Source: Acidobacteriota bacterium
Lineage (GTDB): Bacteria > Acidobacteriota > Terriglobia > Terriglobales > Acidobacteriaceae
NCBI GenBank assembly: GCA_018268755.1
Contig: JAFDVW010000019.1
Coordinates: 88,348 to 152,347 of the forward strand
Length of the DNA stretch: 64,000 bases
Direction of reading: 5' to 3'
The notes beneath the pieces are model-generated. The model saw only the letters and a program-made list of their open reading frames with translations. It ran no database searches and was not told where the DNA came from. Positions 1-7,665 of this stretch are shown here, piece after piece. Position 1 is the first letter of the stretch. Each line of letters opens with the position of its first letter. The position numbers were made by a program, and so were the translations under genes.

Positions 1-40
1 CCAGATGACCCAGAAAACGTCTGCGCAGCAAGCGGTCCAT
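1..40 (-). CDS. Start of a Tat-exported protein (cut by window edge)
   Basis: Only the first 13 codons are inside the window, reading MDRLLRRRFLGHL. The run RRRFLG fits the twin-arginine export motif, so the product is probably a folded protein sent across the inner membrane. The ATG at 40-38 is preceded on the minus strand by a purine-rich AAGGGGG, a plausible ribosome site. A TATAGT -10 and a palindrome lie just upstream. The mature protein is not visible, so no function is assigned; other Tat proteins in this window are glycoside hydrolases. Confidence 0.55.
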   Translation of the reverse strand, partial: MDRLLRRRFLGHL

Positions 41-73
41 GGTGCCCCCTTGGGAATAAATGTCTCCGCAGCG

Positions 74-112
74 ACTATACCGCATCGATCCAGGCCATTT
101 TCCGTGGAAAAT
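74..112 (-). promoter_or_regulatory. Promoter with palindromic operator for the left-edge gene
   Basis: A perfect 7-bp inverted repeat, ATTTTCC-GT-GGAAAAT at 97-112, sits in the -35 slot of a minus-strand promoter whose -10 reads TATAGT (79-74), with a 17-bp spacer. Placement over the -35 suggests a repressor site. The sequence differs from the CGGAAT palindromes found elsewhere in the window. The rest of 41-210 shows no gene. Confidence 0.4.
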
Positions 113-210
113 CGCGCGCTGCAGCCCAGGGACCCCGGGCACCGGCCCCTAGCTACTGCGCCGATCCCCCGGGCAAAGCGATAGAAGGCGCGTGGCGAGA
201 GCCACGATCC

Positions 211-1110
211 CTACACCAGGGCGATGCCTTCGCGGCCGAGGACCTCCCGAACTTCACGATCCGCATGGGGGCCCAGCACGTTATAAGGACTGCGCGGACC
301 GCCGACGGCGCGGCCCTGGGCCGTGATAGCGACACGCAGGCGCGCTTCCCGTTCCGCGGGATTATTCAGAATGCGCCAGAAGCGGACCAGGCGGTCATGA
401 TGAAAACGGGCGCGTTCATGCTCACCCTGTTGGAAGGCGGCATACAGGTCGGCAAGGTCGGCGGGAAATCCGGCGCCCAGGTCGGAGATCAAGCCATGCG
501 CGCCCAGCAACAGGCCGATGTAATGCAGATCCTCGATACCGCTGTAAATGGGGACGCCTTTCAGCGAATAAAGCAGATCGACGAGGACGTGCGCGTCCGC
601 CGCTTGCAGGACGCCATCGATGAGCTTTTCGCGAAGCAGGCGGGTGGTCGCCTTCAGGCCCACGACCGCCGTGGGAAAACAATCGGCAAGCAGCAAGGGG
701 ACTTTGGTGGCCTGGCGCAGATCCGAAAACTGCGCCACCAGGCCCTCTTCATCGGGCTGACAGAGATAGTGGGGTTGGGCCACCAGCACGGCGGAAGCGC
801 CTGCCCCGGTCACGGCGCGCACCATCTCGATAGCTTCGGGACGAGTATCGGGGAAGGCGGTGGCGAACAGCGGTTTGCGGGAGCTGCGGCGAACGGTTTC
901 GCAGATCAGGGCCAGTTCCTGCGCTGAAGCCCCTTCGGTGCCACTCAGCATACCGCCCACAGAGAGGGCGTGCACCGGGGCCCGGTCGAGCAAGAGAGCT
1001 TCCTTGCGCAGAAGGTCGATATCAATTTCGTCGTTGGCGGCAAACGGGACCACAATGCTCGCCACGACGCCACTCGGTAGTTCACTAGCTGCCACAGGCT
1101 TTCCTTTCAC
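211..1110 (-). CDS. DHDPS/NanA-fold protein lacking the catalytic residues
   Basis: A 299-aa member of the dihydrodipicolinate synthase/N-acetylneuraminate lyase TIM-barrel family, whose enzymes normally bind a 2-oxo acid as a Schiff base on lysine. The fold landmarks are present (VASIVVPF start, GLISDLGAGFP near the C-terminus). The catalytic positions are not: the usual GTTGE is GGMLSGTE, the usual YN of the YNVPG loop is AD (LLLADCFP), and the usual GIK is GVL. It is the last gene of a three-gene operon (3152 to 211), only 9 bp after the GH172 gene and behind a paralogue that keeps Tyr and Lys. It may be a non-catalytic subunit, a binding protein, or an enzyme with different chemistry. Family assignment is strong; function is unknown. 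Confidence 0.85.
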   Translation of the reverse strand: MKGKPVAASELPSGVVASIVVPFAANDEIDIDLLRKEALLLDRAPVHALSVGGMLSGTEGASAQELALICETVRRSSRKPLFATAFPDTRPEAIEMVRAVTGAGASAVLVAQPHYLCQPDEEGLVAQFSDLRQATKVPLLLADCFPTAVVGLKATTRLLREKLIDGVLQAADAHVLVDLLYSLKGVPIYSGIEDLHYIGLLLGAHGLISDLGAGFPADLADLYAAFQQGEHERARFHHDRLVRFWRILNNPAEREARLRVAITAQGRAVGGPRSPYNVLGPHADREVREVLGREGIALV

Positions 1111-1119
1111 AGTCCGCAG

Positions 1120-2262
1120 TTAGTACATTCGGGGGTCCTGCCCAGGACCGGCCACGGGATTGATGCGTGGAATGCGGTCCGAAACGGATGGTAGAGCTGG
1201 AAACTCGGCGTGGGGTTCGGTCTGGTACCAATAAGCCGCCGAAAATATATTGTCGGAACGAAGATTGGCATGGCCGTCTTCAATGGTGGCGCGAATGGAT
1301 TTATGAAACCGCACCGGCGCTTCCAGATGCCAACGGTAGTGGGAAAAGCGCGAACCCGCTTCCCACCCCTGGAACTCGGTGAGGCCGATCAGGGGGAAAG
1401 AAAACAGTGAACTGAACCCCCAGGCGCCGTTGAAGTAGTCTTCGCCGCCGGTACCGTGAATGCGCGGCCGGGCCTCGCCGTCGATCCAGAACATTTCGTC
1501 GCCTTCGTTCCAGCCGCCCCACTGGTTCTGCAACACGGAGAAAGTCACGCCGATGAACTGCCCGTTGCCCTGGGCCTCGAGCATGACGTAGTTCTGGTCG
1601 CCGGAAGTATTTTTCCAGCGCGGGTCTTGCCGGGCCTCTTTGAAATTGTTGCCGTAGAAATTGCCGTGATACCAACCCTGGCAAGGAGAACACTGGCGAT
1701 ACTGGGCGTGGAAATAGGCGGTGTTGGCGGGCAGCGATGGCACGCGCACCCAATCGATGTTCCAGTAGAAATCGTCGGCGGTCCGGGTGCCGTCATTGGT
1801 GGCGGTAATGCGCGCCGAACGGGCGAAGGGCATGGGGAAATAGGCGTTCAAGCCCTTGTCCGGGGCGACCACCACCAGGGCGGAGTTGAACACTTTGTAG
1901 TTGCCCAGATTGAGGCCAAAGAAATCGCCAAGCGGGACTTCCACGCTGGGCTTGGTTTCGCCGTCCCAGTACATGCGTAAGACGATCTTCTTCAGATGGT
2001 AGGCTTCGGCGGAAGAAGTGGTGATCCAGATGTGGCGAATTTCCGCCGGACCCTTTTCGTCGAACAGGACCAGCTCTTCTCCGGGCTTCAACTCACGGGC
2101 ATCATTGTTCCCGCCGGAGTGATCGTAGCTGGAGGTGCGTTGCGACTCGTAGTCGCGCAGCTGGGAGAGATCGGAGACGGCGAATTGTCCCCATGCCGAA
2201 GCGGCGTAGAGGGCAACGGCCAGCGGAACTGCGCTCCTGAACATTCGCACGCTGCGTCTCAT
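1120..2262 (-). CDS. Secreted GH172 (DUF2961) glycoside hydrolase
   Basis: A 380-aa protein with a signal peptide ending near AASAWG-Q, followed by one DUF2961 domain. This family, now GH172, contains alpha-D-fructofuranosidase/difructose anhydride enzymes and arabinofuranosidases. Family motifs are clear: YWDGE, PLGDFFG, YFPMPF, EGDEMFWIDGE and GTGGEDYFNGAWG. The Glu of EGDE and the Glu of GGED are 21 residues apart, which as I recall matches the two catalytic Glu of characterised GH172 enzymes. The ATG overlaps the stop of the upstream aldolase-like gene by 4 bp, so the two are probably translationally coupled. A furanoside substrate such as arabinofuranose is likely but unproven. Confidence 0.88.
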   Translation of the reverse strand: MRRSVRMFRSAVPLAVALYAASAWGQFAVSDLSQLRDYESQRTSSYDHSGGNNDARELKPGEELVLFDEKGPAEIRHIWITTSSAEAYHLKKIVLRMYWDGETKPSVEVPLGDFFGLNLGNYKVFNSALVVVAPDKGLNAYFPMPFARSARITATNDGTRTADDFYWNIDWVRVPSLPANTAYFHAQYRQCSPCQGWYHGNFYGNNFKEARQDPRWKNTSGDQNYVMLEAQGNGQFIGVTFSVLQNQWGGWNEGDEMFWIDGEARPRIHGTGGEDYFNGAWGFSSLFSFPLIGLTEFQGWEAGSRFSHYRWHLEAPVRFHKSIRATIEDGHANLRSDNIFSAAYWYQTEPHAEFPALPSVSDRIPRINPVAGPGQDPRMY

Positions 2263-3152
2263 GCTTCCACATTGATGGGGCTGGGCACAGCCAGGAACCC
2301 CATCTCCCGCATGGTATTTTCCAGCTTCCGCGCCAGATTGCCCGCGGGGAAAGTAAAGGGACGCCGCGGCCAGCCAGCCGGGCGTCCGCCCAGGCGAATT
2401 GCATATTTGGCAAGCCCGGGAAACTCCGGCAGATCAATGGCCCGCCATACCGGCGCCAGCCGCTCATGCAGGGCCTTGGCGGTAGCATGGTCGCCGGCGC
2501 GCACCGCCTTCATGATGGCCACGGTTTCACGGGGAAACACACACGAGGTCCCGGAAATGGTTCCATCCACTCCCAGCATGAAGGAGGGATAGATCATGTC
2601 ATCGATGGCAGAGTAAATTTTGATCTTGCCCTTCATGGTGGCGAGCAAGGCCACCAGCATATGAATGTTGCGGCCACTCTGTTTGACACCCAGGATGTCG
2701 GGATTGGCGGAGGTAATTTCCTGCAGTGACTCCACCGCCGCCTGGGCCCAGGGCACCACGTTGTAGATGATCAGGGGCAGGCCGGAACCTTCCGTGATGG
2801 CGCGATAGTACTGGCCCAGAACTCCGGTATCCATGGTGAAACAAAAGTGGGGCGGGGGCACCTGCAAGCCGGAAGCGCCGGCCGCGCGAGCGGCCTTGGC
2901 CAGACGCACCGCTTCCGAGGAAGAATCGGCAATGATTCCGGAAAGTACGGGGATGGAATCCTGGACGGCCGCGATGGTGGTGCGCACGGCCTCCGCCAGC
3001 TCGTCTTCCGACATGCCGGCGCCCTCCCCCATACTGCCTCCGACCACGATGCCAGAGACCCCGCAGGACAGCAGAAAACGCGCTTCATTGGCGAGCGCGG
3101 CGAAGTCGATGCGGTCGTCTTCGCCGAAGGGGGTAATCATCGGTGGGATCAC
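2259..3152 (-). CDS. DHDPS-family aldolase/dehydratase with intact Lys and Tyr
   Basis: A 297-aa TIM-barrel enzyme of the DHDPS/NAL superfamily. It keeps the active-site loop IIYNV (Tyr) and the Schiff-base lysine in GVKQSG, with SMGE at the phosphate/carboxylate-binding turn. In sugar-acid operons such enzymes cleave or dehydrate 2-keto-3-deoxy acids, for example L-2-keto-3-deoxyarabinonate dehydratase. It heads the operon with GH172 and the degenerate paralogue, and its promoter carries the CGGAAT palindrome. The start is uncertain. The listed GTG gives an N-terminus lacking the usual few residues, while a strong GAGGAGG (3190-3184) lies 31 nt upstream. An in-frame ATT/ACG (3182-3177) just after it would add LQNLAGV, which fits the family better. 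Confidence 0.85.
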   Translation of the reverse strand: MIPPMITPFGEDDRIDFAALANEARFLLSCGVSGIVVGGSMGEGAGMSEDELAEAVRTTIAAVQDSIPVLSGIIADSSSEAVRLAKAARAAGASGLQVPPPHFCFTMDTGVLGQYYRAITEGSGLPLIIYNVVPWAQAAVESLQEITSANPDILGVKQSGRNIHMLVALLATMKGKIKIYSAIDDMIYPSFMLGVDGTISGTSCVFPRETVAIMKAVRAGDHATAKALHERLAPVWRAIDLPEFPGLAKYAIRLGGRPAGWPRRPFTFPAGNLARKLENTMREMGFLAVPSPINVEA

Positions 3153-3214
3153 ACCAGCGAGATTCTGGAGTCCGTGCGTAATGCCTCCTCAATACCCGTA
3201 TTGGTAAGGCTTTC

Positions 3215-3265
3215 ACGTTAGCATGCCGCATCCCCTGTGTCAATCATTCGGAATGCATTCCGAAT
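3215..3265 (-). promoter_or_regulatory. Operator-promoter for the aldolase-GH172 operon
   Basis: ATTCGGAATGCATTCCGAAT at 3246-3265 is a perfect 20-bp palindrome. Reading on the minus strand it is followed after 3 bp by TTGACA (3243-3238), a 17-bp spacer and TAACGT (3220-3215). Predicted transcription start is near 3208. Confidence 0.85.
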
Positions 3266-3351
3266 AATATTTCCAGACAAATTTGGGGCCTCCCGCGAGG
3301 CTGCCAACGCAATCATTTCCCGGGGTCGAAACCGAGGTAGAACTGGGGCCG

Positions 3352-4893
3352 TCAGCGCCCGCCGCGAAGCGGAGTCAGACGCAGAAACCGCACACCGTGC
3401 CGTCCCACGGTAGAAGAAAACTGGCCATTCCAATTGCCCATATCTTTTTGCCGCCACAGGTCGCGGACCACCTGCGACCCGGTCAAGCCCAAATCCTTCC
3501 AGAGGGCCACCACTTCCGCGGCATGCTCGCCGCGATTGAAGAGGGCCACCGCTTTGGAGCCGTCCTCCAGGTCCTTGACCCAAACCTCAGTGTCCCCGGT
3601 ACGGGAGACGGGCGATCCCTGGCGTCCGAGTGCGTCCTGATTTACGGCAATGACCTCATCATTGGTAAGAAGGTTCAAGGTGAAGTCATCCAGCTTGGTC
3701 ATATCGCCCCCAAATACCAGGGGAGCATTCGAGATACTCCACAGCGACATCCAGCTGTATTGTTCGTTCGGGGTCAACGGCGTGGGCAGCAGCTTGCCGG
3801 TCCATTGGATGTGTCCCAGCAGAATATTGTCGGGATCATTCCAACCGCCGGGTCCGGCCCACTTCTCTTTTCCCGCCTGGCCAAAACCATACACTTCCAT
3901 GCTCTTCCACAGGGAATTGTCTTTGCCATCGCCCACGTCCCAGGTAGTACGCCAGAAATTGCCACCTACTTCCCGTCCCCACTCCCAGACATCGCCTTTG
4001 CCATATTCGCAGAGGTTATACACGAAATCACGCGGCGCGGCAGCCAGGGCTTTGCCCATGAGACCGTAGACGCGCTTCAGCTCCCCCACGTCATTCGAGT
4101 CTTTCATGAGCTTGGAATAGGAACACAGATCGTACTTCAGGAAGTCGAAGCCCCAGGCGGCAAATTGGCGGACGTCCTGCGCTTCGTGCTGATAGCTGCC
4201 TTCGTAGCCGCCGCAAGTGAGCGGCCCCGGCGAAGTATAGATGCCGGCCTTCAACCCGCGGGCATGAAGATAGGCGGTAAGAGCGGGCATGTCGGGGAAA
4301 TGGTCATTGGGCTTCATGTTGCCCTGAGCGTCGCGGGTGGCGGGTTGCCCCTCACCCGGCTTCAGGTTCCAGCCGTCGTCGATATTAATGTAGGAATAGC
4401 CGTGGTCGGCCAGGCCGCTGGCGACCATGGCGTCGGCCTGCGCGCGTACCCAGGCATCGCTGATATTGGCGTAGGCCGAATACCAGCTGCTCCATCCCAT
4501 AGGGGGCGTAAGTGCGAGCGTATCTCCCACCACAATACGGAACGCGCGCTCCGCCGAACCTTGCGAATTTTTTGCGCGCAGCTGTAGAAGATATTCGCCT
4601 TTGCCGGGCAAAGAGCCAGTGAGGATGCCGGTGGCGGAATCAAGGTTCAGACCTTTGGGCAGCCCGCGAGCGGAGAACTGCATGGGACGCACTCCGGTGG
4701 CGGGGATGCGGTAAAGGAAAGGACGGCCGGGACGCACGCCGTACACGGATGGACCGTGGATGCGGGGCGCAGGCGGTGGAGGAGGAGTAAGAAGGCCCTC
4801 TTCCTGGGCAAACGCAGAGCACAAAAATGCCGCCGTGAGTATGCCCAACAGCATTCCTACACGGCGGCCGTATGGAGACGCGACACGAGTCAT
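3352..4893 (-). CDS. Secreted GH27 alpha-galactosidase with Ig-like N-domain
   Basis: A 513-aa protein: signal peptide (cleavage after about residue 29), a proline-rich linker, a putative Ig (He_PIG-like) domain at about 42-122, then a GH27 barrel. GH27 signatures are LTPPMGWSSW (128-137), YINIDDGW, the nucleophile Asp255 in KYDLC, the acid/base Asp319 in RTTWD and GGWNDPDN. Members release terminal alpha-D-galactose from side chains of galactomannan, pectin or galacto-oligosaccharides by a retaining mechanism. It lies 18 bp downstream of the aldehyde dehydrogenase gene and probably shares its operator-promoter. The product is likely periplasmic or surface exposed. Confidence 0.92.
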   Translation of the reverse strand: MTRVASPYGRRVGMLLGILTAAFLCSAFAQEEGLLTPPPPPAPRIHGPSVYGVRPGRPFLYRIPATGVRPMQFSARGLPKGLNLDSATGILTGSLPGKGEYLLQLRAKNSQGSAERAFRIVVGDTLALTPPMGWSSWYSAYANISDAWVRAQADAMVASGLADHGYSYINIDDGWNLKPGEGQPATRDAQGNMKPNDHFPDMPALTAYLHARGLKAGIYTSPGPLTCGGYEGSYQHEAQDVRQFAAWGFDFLKYDLCSYSKLMKDSNDVGELKRVYGLMGKALAAAPRDFVYNLCEYGKGDVWEWGREVGGNFWRTTWDVGDGKDNSLWKSMEVYGFGQAGKEKWAGPGGWNDPDNILLGHIQWTGKLLPTPLTPNEQYSWMSLWSISNAPLVFGGDMTKLDDFTLNLLTNDEVIAVNQDALGRQGSPVSRTGDTEVWVKDLEDGSKAVALFNRGEHAAEVVALWKDLGLTGSQVVRDLWRQKDMGNWNGQFSSTVGRHGVRFLRLTPLRGGR

Positions 4894-4911
4894 TAAAACG
4901 CGAGGCCCCTT

Positions 4912-6387
4912 TTAAAGTTTGATGGTAACGGTTTTGATCTCCGTATATTGCTGCAAGCCGTATTCGCCGAGTTCGCGCCCGATGCCGGACTGTTTAAACC
5001 CGCCGAAGGGAGCACCCGGCTCAAAGACGTCATAGCAGTTGATCCACACCGTACCCGCGCGCACGTTGTTGGCAATGGCATGGGCCTTGCCGATGTCGCG
5101 GGTCCACACGGCCGCGGCCAGCCCGTAGCTGGTGCGGTTGGAGCGCTCAATGACCTCTTCGATGTCATTGAACTTGATGATGCTCATGACCGGGCCGAAG
5201 ATCTCCTCTTCCGCGATCTTCATGTCATCGCGCACATCGGCGAAGACCGTGGGCTCGATGAAGTAGCCCTTATTGCCGACGCGCTTGCCGCCTTGCAGCA
5301 ACGCGGCGCCATCTTTTTTCCCGGCCTCGATGTAGCCCATGACTTTGTCGAACTGGGTCTCGTCCACCTGCGGGCCCTGCTCCGTCTTGGGATCAAAGGG
5401 ATCGCCGACGGTGCGCTGTTTAGCACGGGCCACACTCTTTTCGACGAATTCGTCGTAGCACTTGGCTTCGACGTAAAGGCGGGAACCGGCGCAGCAGCAC
5501 TGCCCCTGATTGAAAAAGAGGGCGAAGTGTGCGCCTTCGATGGCCTGGTCCATATTGGCATCGGCGAAGACGATGTTGGGACTCTTGCCGCCGAGTTCCA
5601 GGGTGACGCGTTTCAGGTTGCTCTTGGCAGCGCCCTCCATAATCAAATGGCCGACTTCGGTGGAGCCGGTGAAGGCCACTTTATCGACATCCATGTGGCG
5701 CACGATGGCGGCGCCGGCGGTCGGACCGTAGCCGGGGAGAAGATTGACGACGCCTTCGGGGAAACCGGCCTCGAGGATCAACTCACCGACCCGCAGCGCG
5801 GTAAGCGGCGTCTGTTCAGCCGGCTTCATCACGATGGTGTTGCCGGTGGCCAGCGCGGGCGCGAGTTTCCAGGCAAGCATGACCAGCGGGAAATTCCAGG
5901 GAATGATCTGGCCTACGACTCCCACCGGCTCATGGCGGGTATAGCTGAAATACTCATTGGCCACGGGGATGGTTTTGCCCTGGACCTTGTCGGCCCATCC
6001 GGCGTAGTAGCGGATGGAGGCCAGCACCAGCGGGAGATCCGCGGTTTTGGCCACGTGATAGGGCTTGCCGTTATCAAGCGATTCCAGGCGGGCCAATTCA
6101 TCGGCGTTCTTCTCAATCAGGTCGGCCAGGCGATGAATAAGCTTACCGCGCTCGGCGGCGGACATTTTACGCCAGGGGCTGTGTTTGCTTTCAAAGGCGG
6201 CGCGGGCGGCTTTGACCGCGTCGTTGACATCTTCGTCTTCGGCAGCGGCGACCTGGCAGATTTCCTCGCCCGTGGCCGGATTGATGGTGGAAAATGTTTT
6301 TCCCGAACGGCTATTGACCCAGCGATTGTTGATGAGCAACTTGGTCTGGCCAATCGCAACAGGAAGTTCGTTGATGGCAGTCGCCAT
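4912..6387 (-). CDS. NAD(P)-dependent aldehyde dehydrogenase, probable 2-oxoglutarate semialdehyde type
   Basis: A 491-aa ALDH superfamily enzyme of normal length. The general base Glu is in LELGGKSPN and the catalytic Cys is in GQCCCAG; the cofactor-binding PWNFP, KPAEQTP and FTGSTEVG motifs are present. Overall it resembles the ALDH1/betaine aldehyde clade. Its neighbours (IlvD/EDD dehydratase, DHDPS-family enzymes) suggest oxidation of 2-oxoglutarate semialdehyde, the last step of non-phosphorylative pentose or uronate breakdown. Lactaldehyde or glycolaldehyde oxidation is the alternative. It is the first gene of a unit with GH27 and has its own CGGAAT palindrome upstream. Confidence 0.9.
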   Translation of the reverse strand: MATAINELPVAIGQTKLLINNRWVNSRSGKTFSTINPATGEEICQVAAAEDEDVNDAVKAARAAFESKHSPWRKMSAAERGKLIHRLADLIEKNADELARLESLDNGKPYHVAKTADLPLVLASIRYYAGWADKVQGKTIPVANEYFSYTRHEPVGVVGQIIPWNFPLVMLAWKLAPALATGNTIVMKPAEQTPLTALRVGELILEAGFPEGVVNLLPGYGPTAGAAIVRHMDVDKVAFTGSTEVGHLIMEGAAKSNLKRVTLELGGKSPNIVFADANMDQAIEGAHFALFFNQGQCCCAGSRLYVEAKCYDEFVEKSVARAKQRTVGDPFDPKTEQGPQVDETQFDKVMGYIEAGKKDGAALLQGGKRVGNKGYFIEPTVFADVRDDMKIAEEEIFGPVMSIIKFNDIEEVIERSNRTSYGLAAAVWTRDIGKAHAIANNVRAGTVWINCYDVFEPGAPFGGFKQSGIGRELGEYGLQQYTEIKTVTIKL

Positions 6388-6468
6388 GAGACACCTCTCC
6401 AGCGTGGAAGTATTCCGGTTTGATCTCCGAAAGTGTGGGGACGTCGAGGCCCCGAAGCAAACGCGGCC

Positions 6469-6520
6469 AGACTAGCAGGCCGGGGGGAGGCTGTCAATAT
6501 TTTCGGAATAAATTCCGAAA
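6469..6520 (-). promoter_or_regulatory. Operator-promoter for ALDH-GH27
   Basis: Palindrome TTTCGGAATAAATTCCGAAA at 6501-6520 (9-bp arms, 2-bp centre). On the minus strand it is followed after 4 bp by TTGACA (6497-6492), a 17-bp spacer and TAGTCT (6474-6469). The predicted start near 6462 gives a leader of about 75 nt. Confidence 0.85.
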
Positions 6521-6545
6521 CACAAAACCCCGCTTTTCACGGGCG

Positions 6546-7652
6546 TCAATCGGGCATTTCTTCTTTCAGGACCTCGATTTTCCAGGCACGATTGGGCAGG
6601 CGTTTCTGCAGCGGAAGCAACGGCGGAAAGGGCTGGTGCGGCTCGGTTTGGTACCAATAGGCGACGCTGGAAAAATCGTCGGCATGGGAGTTGGCGTGGC
6701 CGTGCTCGATGCTGGCGCGCAGGGACTTTTGAAAGTGGACGGGGTCCTGCAAATGAAAACGATACATGGTGTGCAGACCGGTGCCGTCGTCATTGCCCTT
6801 GCGCGAGTAGCCGGAGAAGGGGTAATTGAACTCCTCGCGGAAACCCCAGGCGCTGCCGAAGTAATCTTCCAGCCCAGTGCCGTGGACCGCAGGGGGATAC
6901 TTCTCGCCATCGACGAAGAACATGTCATCTCCTTCTCCCCACCAACCAGAGGAAAAGCCCTGCACGCTGAGCACGACGCCGACAAACTGGCCGCGCCCCG
7001 TGGTATCGACAAAGAGATAATTATCCTTGTCGCTCATATTGACGCGCTTGCTCACTTCCGCGGGCACGGCGTGGGTGGGATTTTCCCTCCTCCATAAGGC
7101 ATGAAAACGGCCAAGGTCTTTGACCGGGGTCGCGTCGGGATATTCCTCGTAGTCGACCTGATAGAAGAGATAGGTAACGTCTTTCTCCCCATCGTTGGTG
7201 AGGGTAATTCTGGCGTGGCTCGAAAACGGCATGGGGAAATAGCAGGTAAGCGCCTTGCCCTGCACGGCCAGGGGAAGAGAATGCCAGGAATGATATTGCG
7301 CAAAGCCGGTGCCGAAGAAATCTCCCAGCGGCGACTCTACGCTAGGGGTGGATTCGCCGTCCCAATACATGCGCAAGACCAGCTCGCGCAGGTGGTCGGG
7401 GCTGGGCGAATGAATGGTCATCCACAGGTGCGTGACTAGGCCGGGGCGATCGGACTCCATCAGTGTCATGGTCTGCCCCGCCTTGAGCGGGACCGCATCG
7501 ATATAAGCGCCTTCGCGGCTGTAGCTGGCGGCGCGCCGGGAGACGGCGTCCTTGATGCGTGCGATGTTCGTGAGCGGGCCGAGCTTCTGCGCGTACGCCA
7601 AGCAACAGCTCACCATCCAAATCAGGACCGCCGCCAACTTGCGCATAAGCAT
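6546..7652 (-). CDS. Secreted GH172 (DUF2961) glycoside hydrolase, second copy
   Basis: A 368-aa protein with a signal peptide (MLMRKLAAVLIWMVSCCLAYAQ) and one DUF2961/GH172 domain. Conserved elements are YWDGE, PLGDFFGTG, YFPMPF, GEGDDMFFVDGE and GTGLEDYFGSAWGF; the two putative catalytic Glu are 22 residues apart, against 21 in the copy at 1120-2262. The reading frame stays open far upstream, but the signal peptide fixes the start at 7652 or 7646; GGAG lies shortly before. It is the last gene of the FAD oxidoreductase-IlvD-GH172 operon. Different operon partners for the two GH172 copies suggest different substrates. Confidence 0.87.
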   Translation of the reverse strand: MLMRKLAAVLIWMVSCCLAYAQKLGPLTNIARIKDAVSRRAASYSREGAYIDAVPLKAGQTMTLMESDRPGLVTHLWMTIHSPSPDHLRELVLRMYWDGESTPSVESPLGDFFGTGFAQYHSWHSLPLAVQGKALTCYFPMPFSSHARITLTNDGEKDVTYLFYQVDYEEYPDATPVKDLGRFHALWRRENPTHAVPAEVSKRVNMSDKDNYLFVDTTGRGQFVGVVLSVQGFSSGWWGEGDDMFFVDGEKYPPAVHGTGLEDYFGSAWGFREEFNYPFSGYSRKGNDDGTGLHTMYRFHLQDPVHFQKSLRASIEHGHANSHADDFSSVAYWYQTEPHQPFPPLLPLQKRLPNRAWKIEVLKEEMPD

Positions 7653-7665
7653 GCTCCGATGCTTT

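Noticed and set aside
4948..6423. Long plus-strand open frames opposite real genes, such as this 491-codon one over the aldehyde dehydrogenase, and similar ones at 9388-10782, 17774-19219 and 40837-42234
   Set aside because: High GC and codon bias leave antisense frames open. Their translations have no family motifs and the opposite strand encodes clear enzymes.
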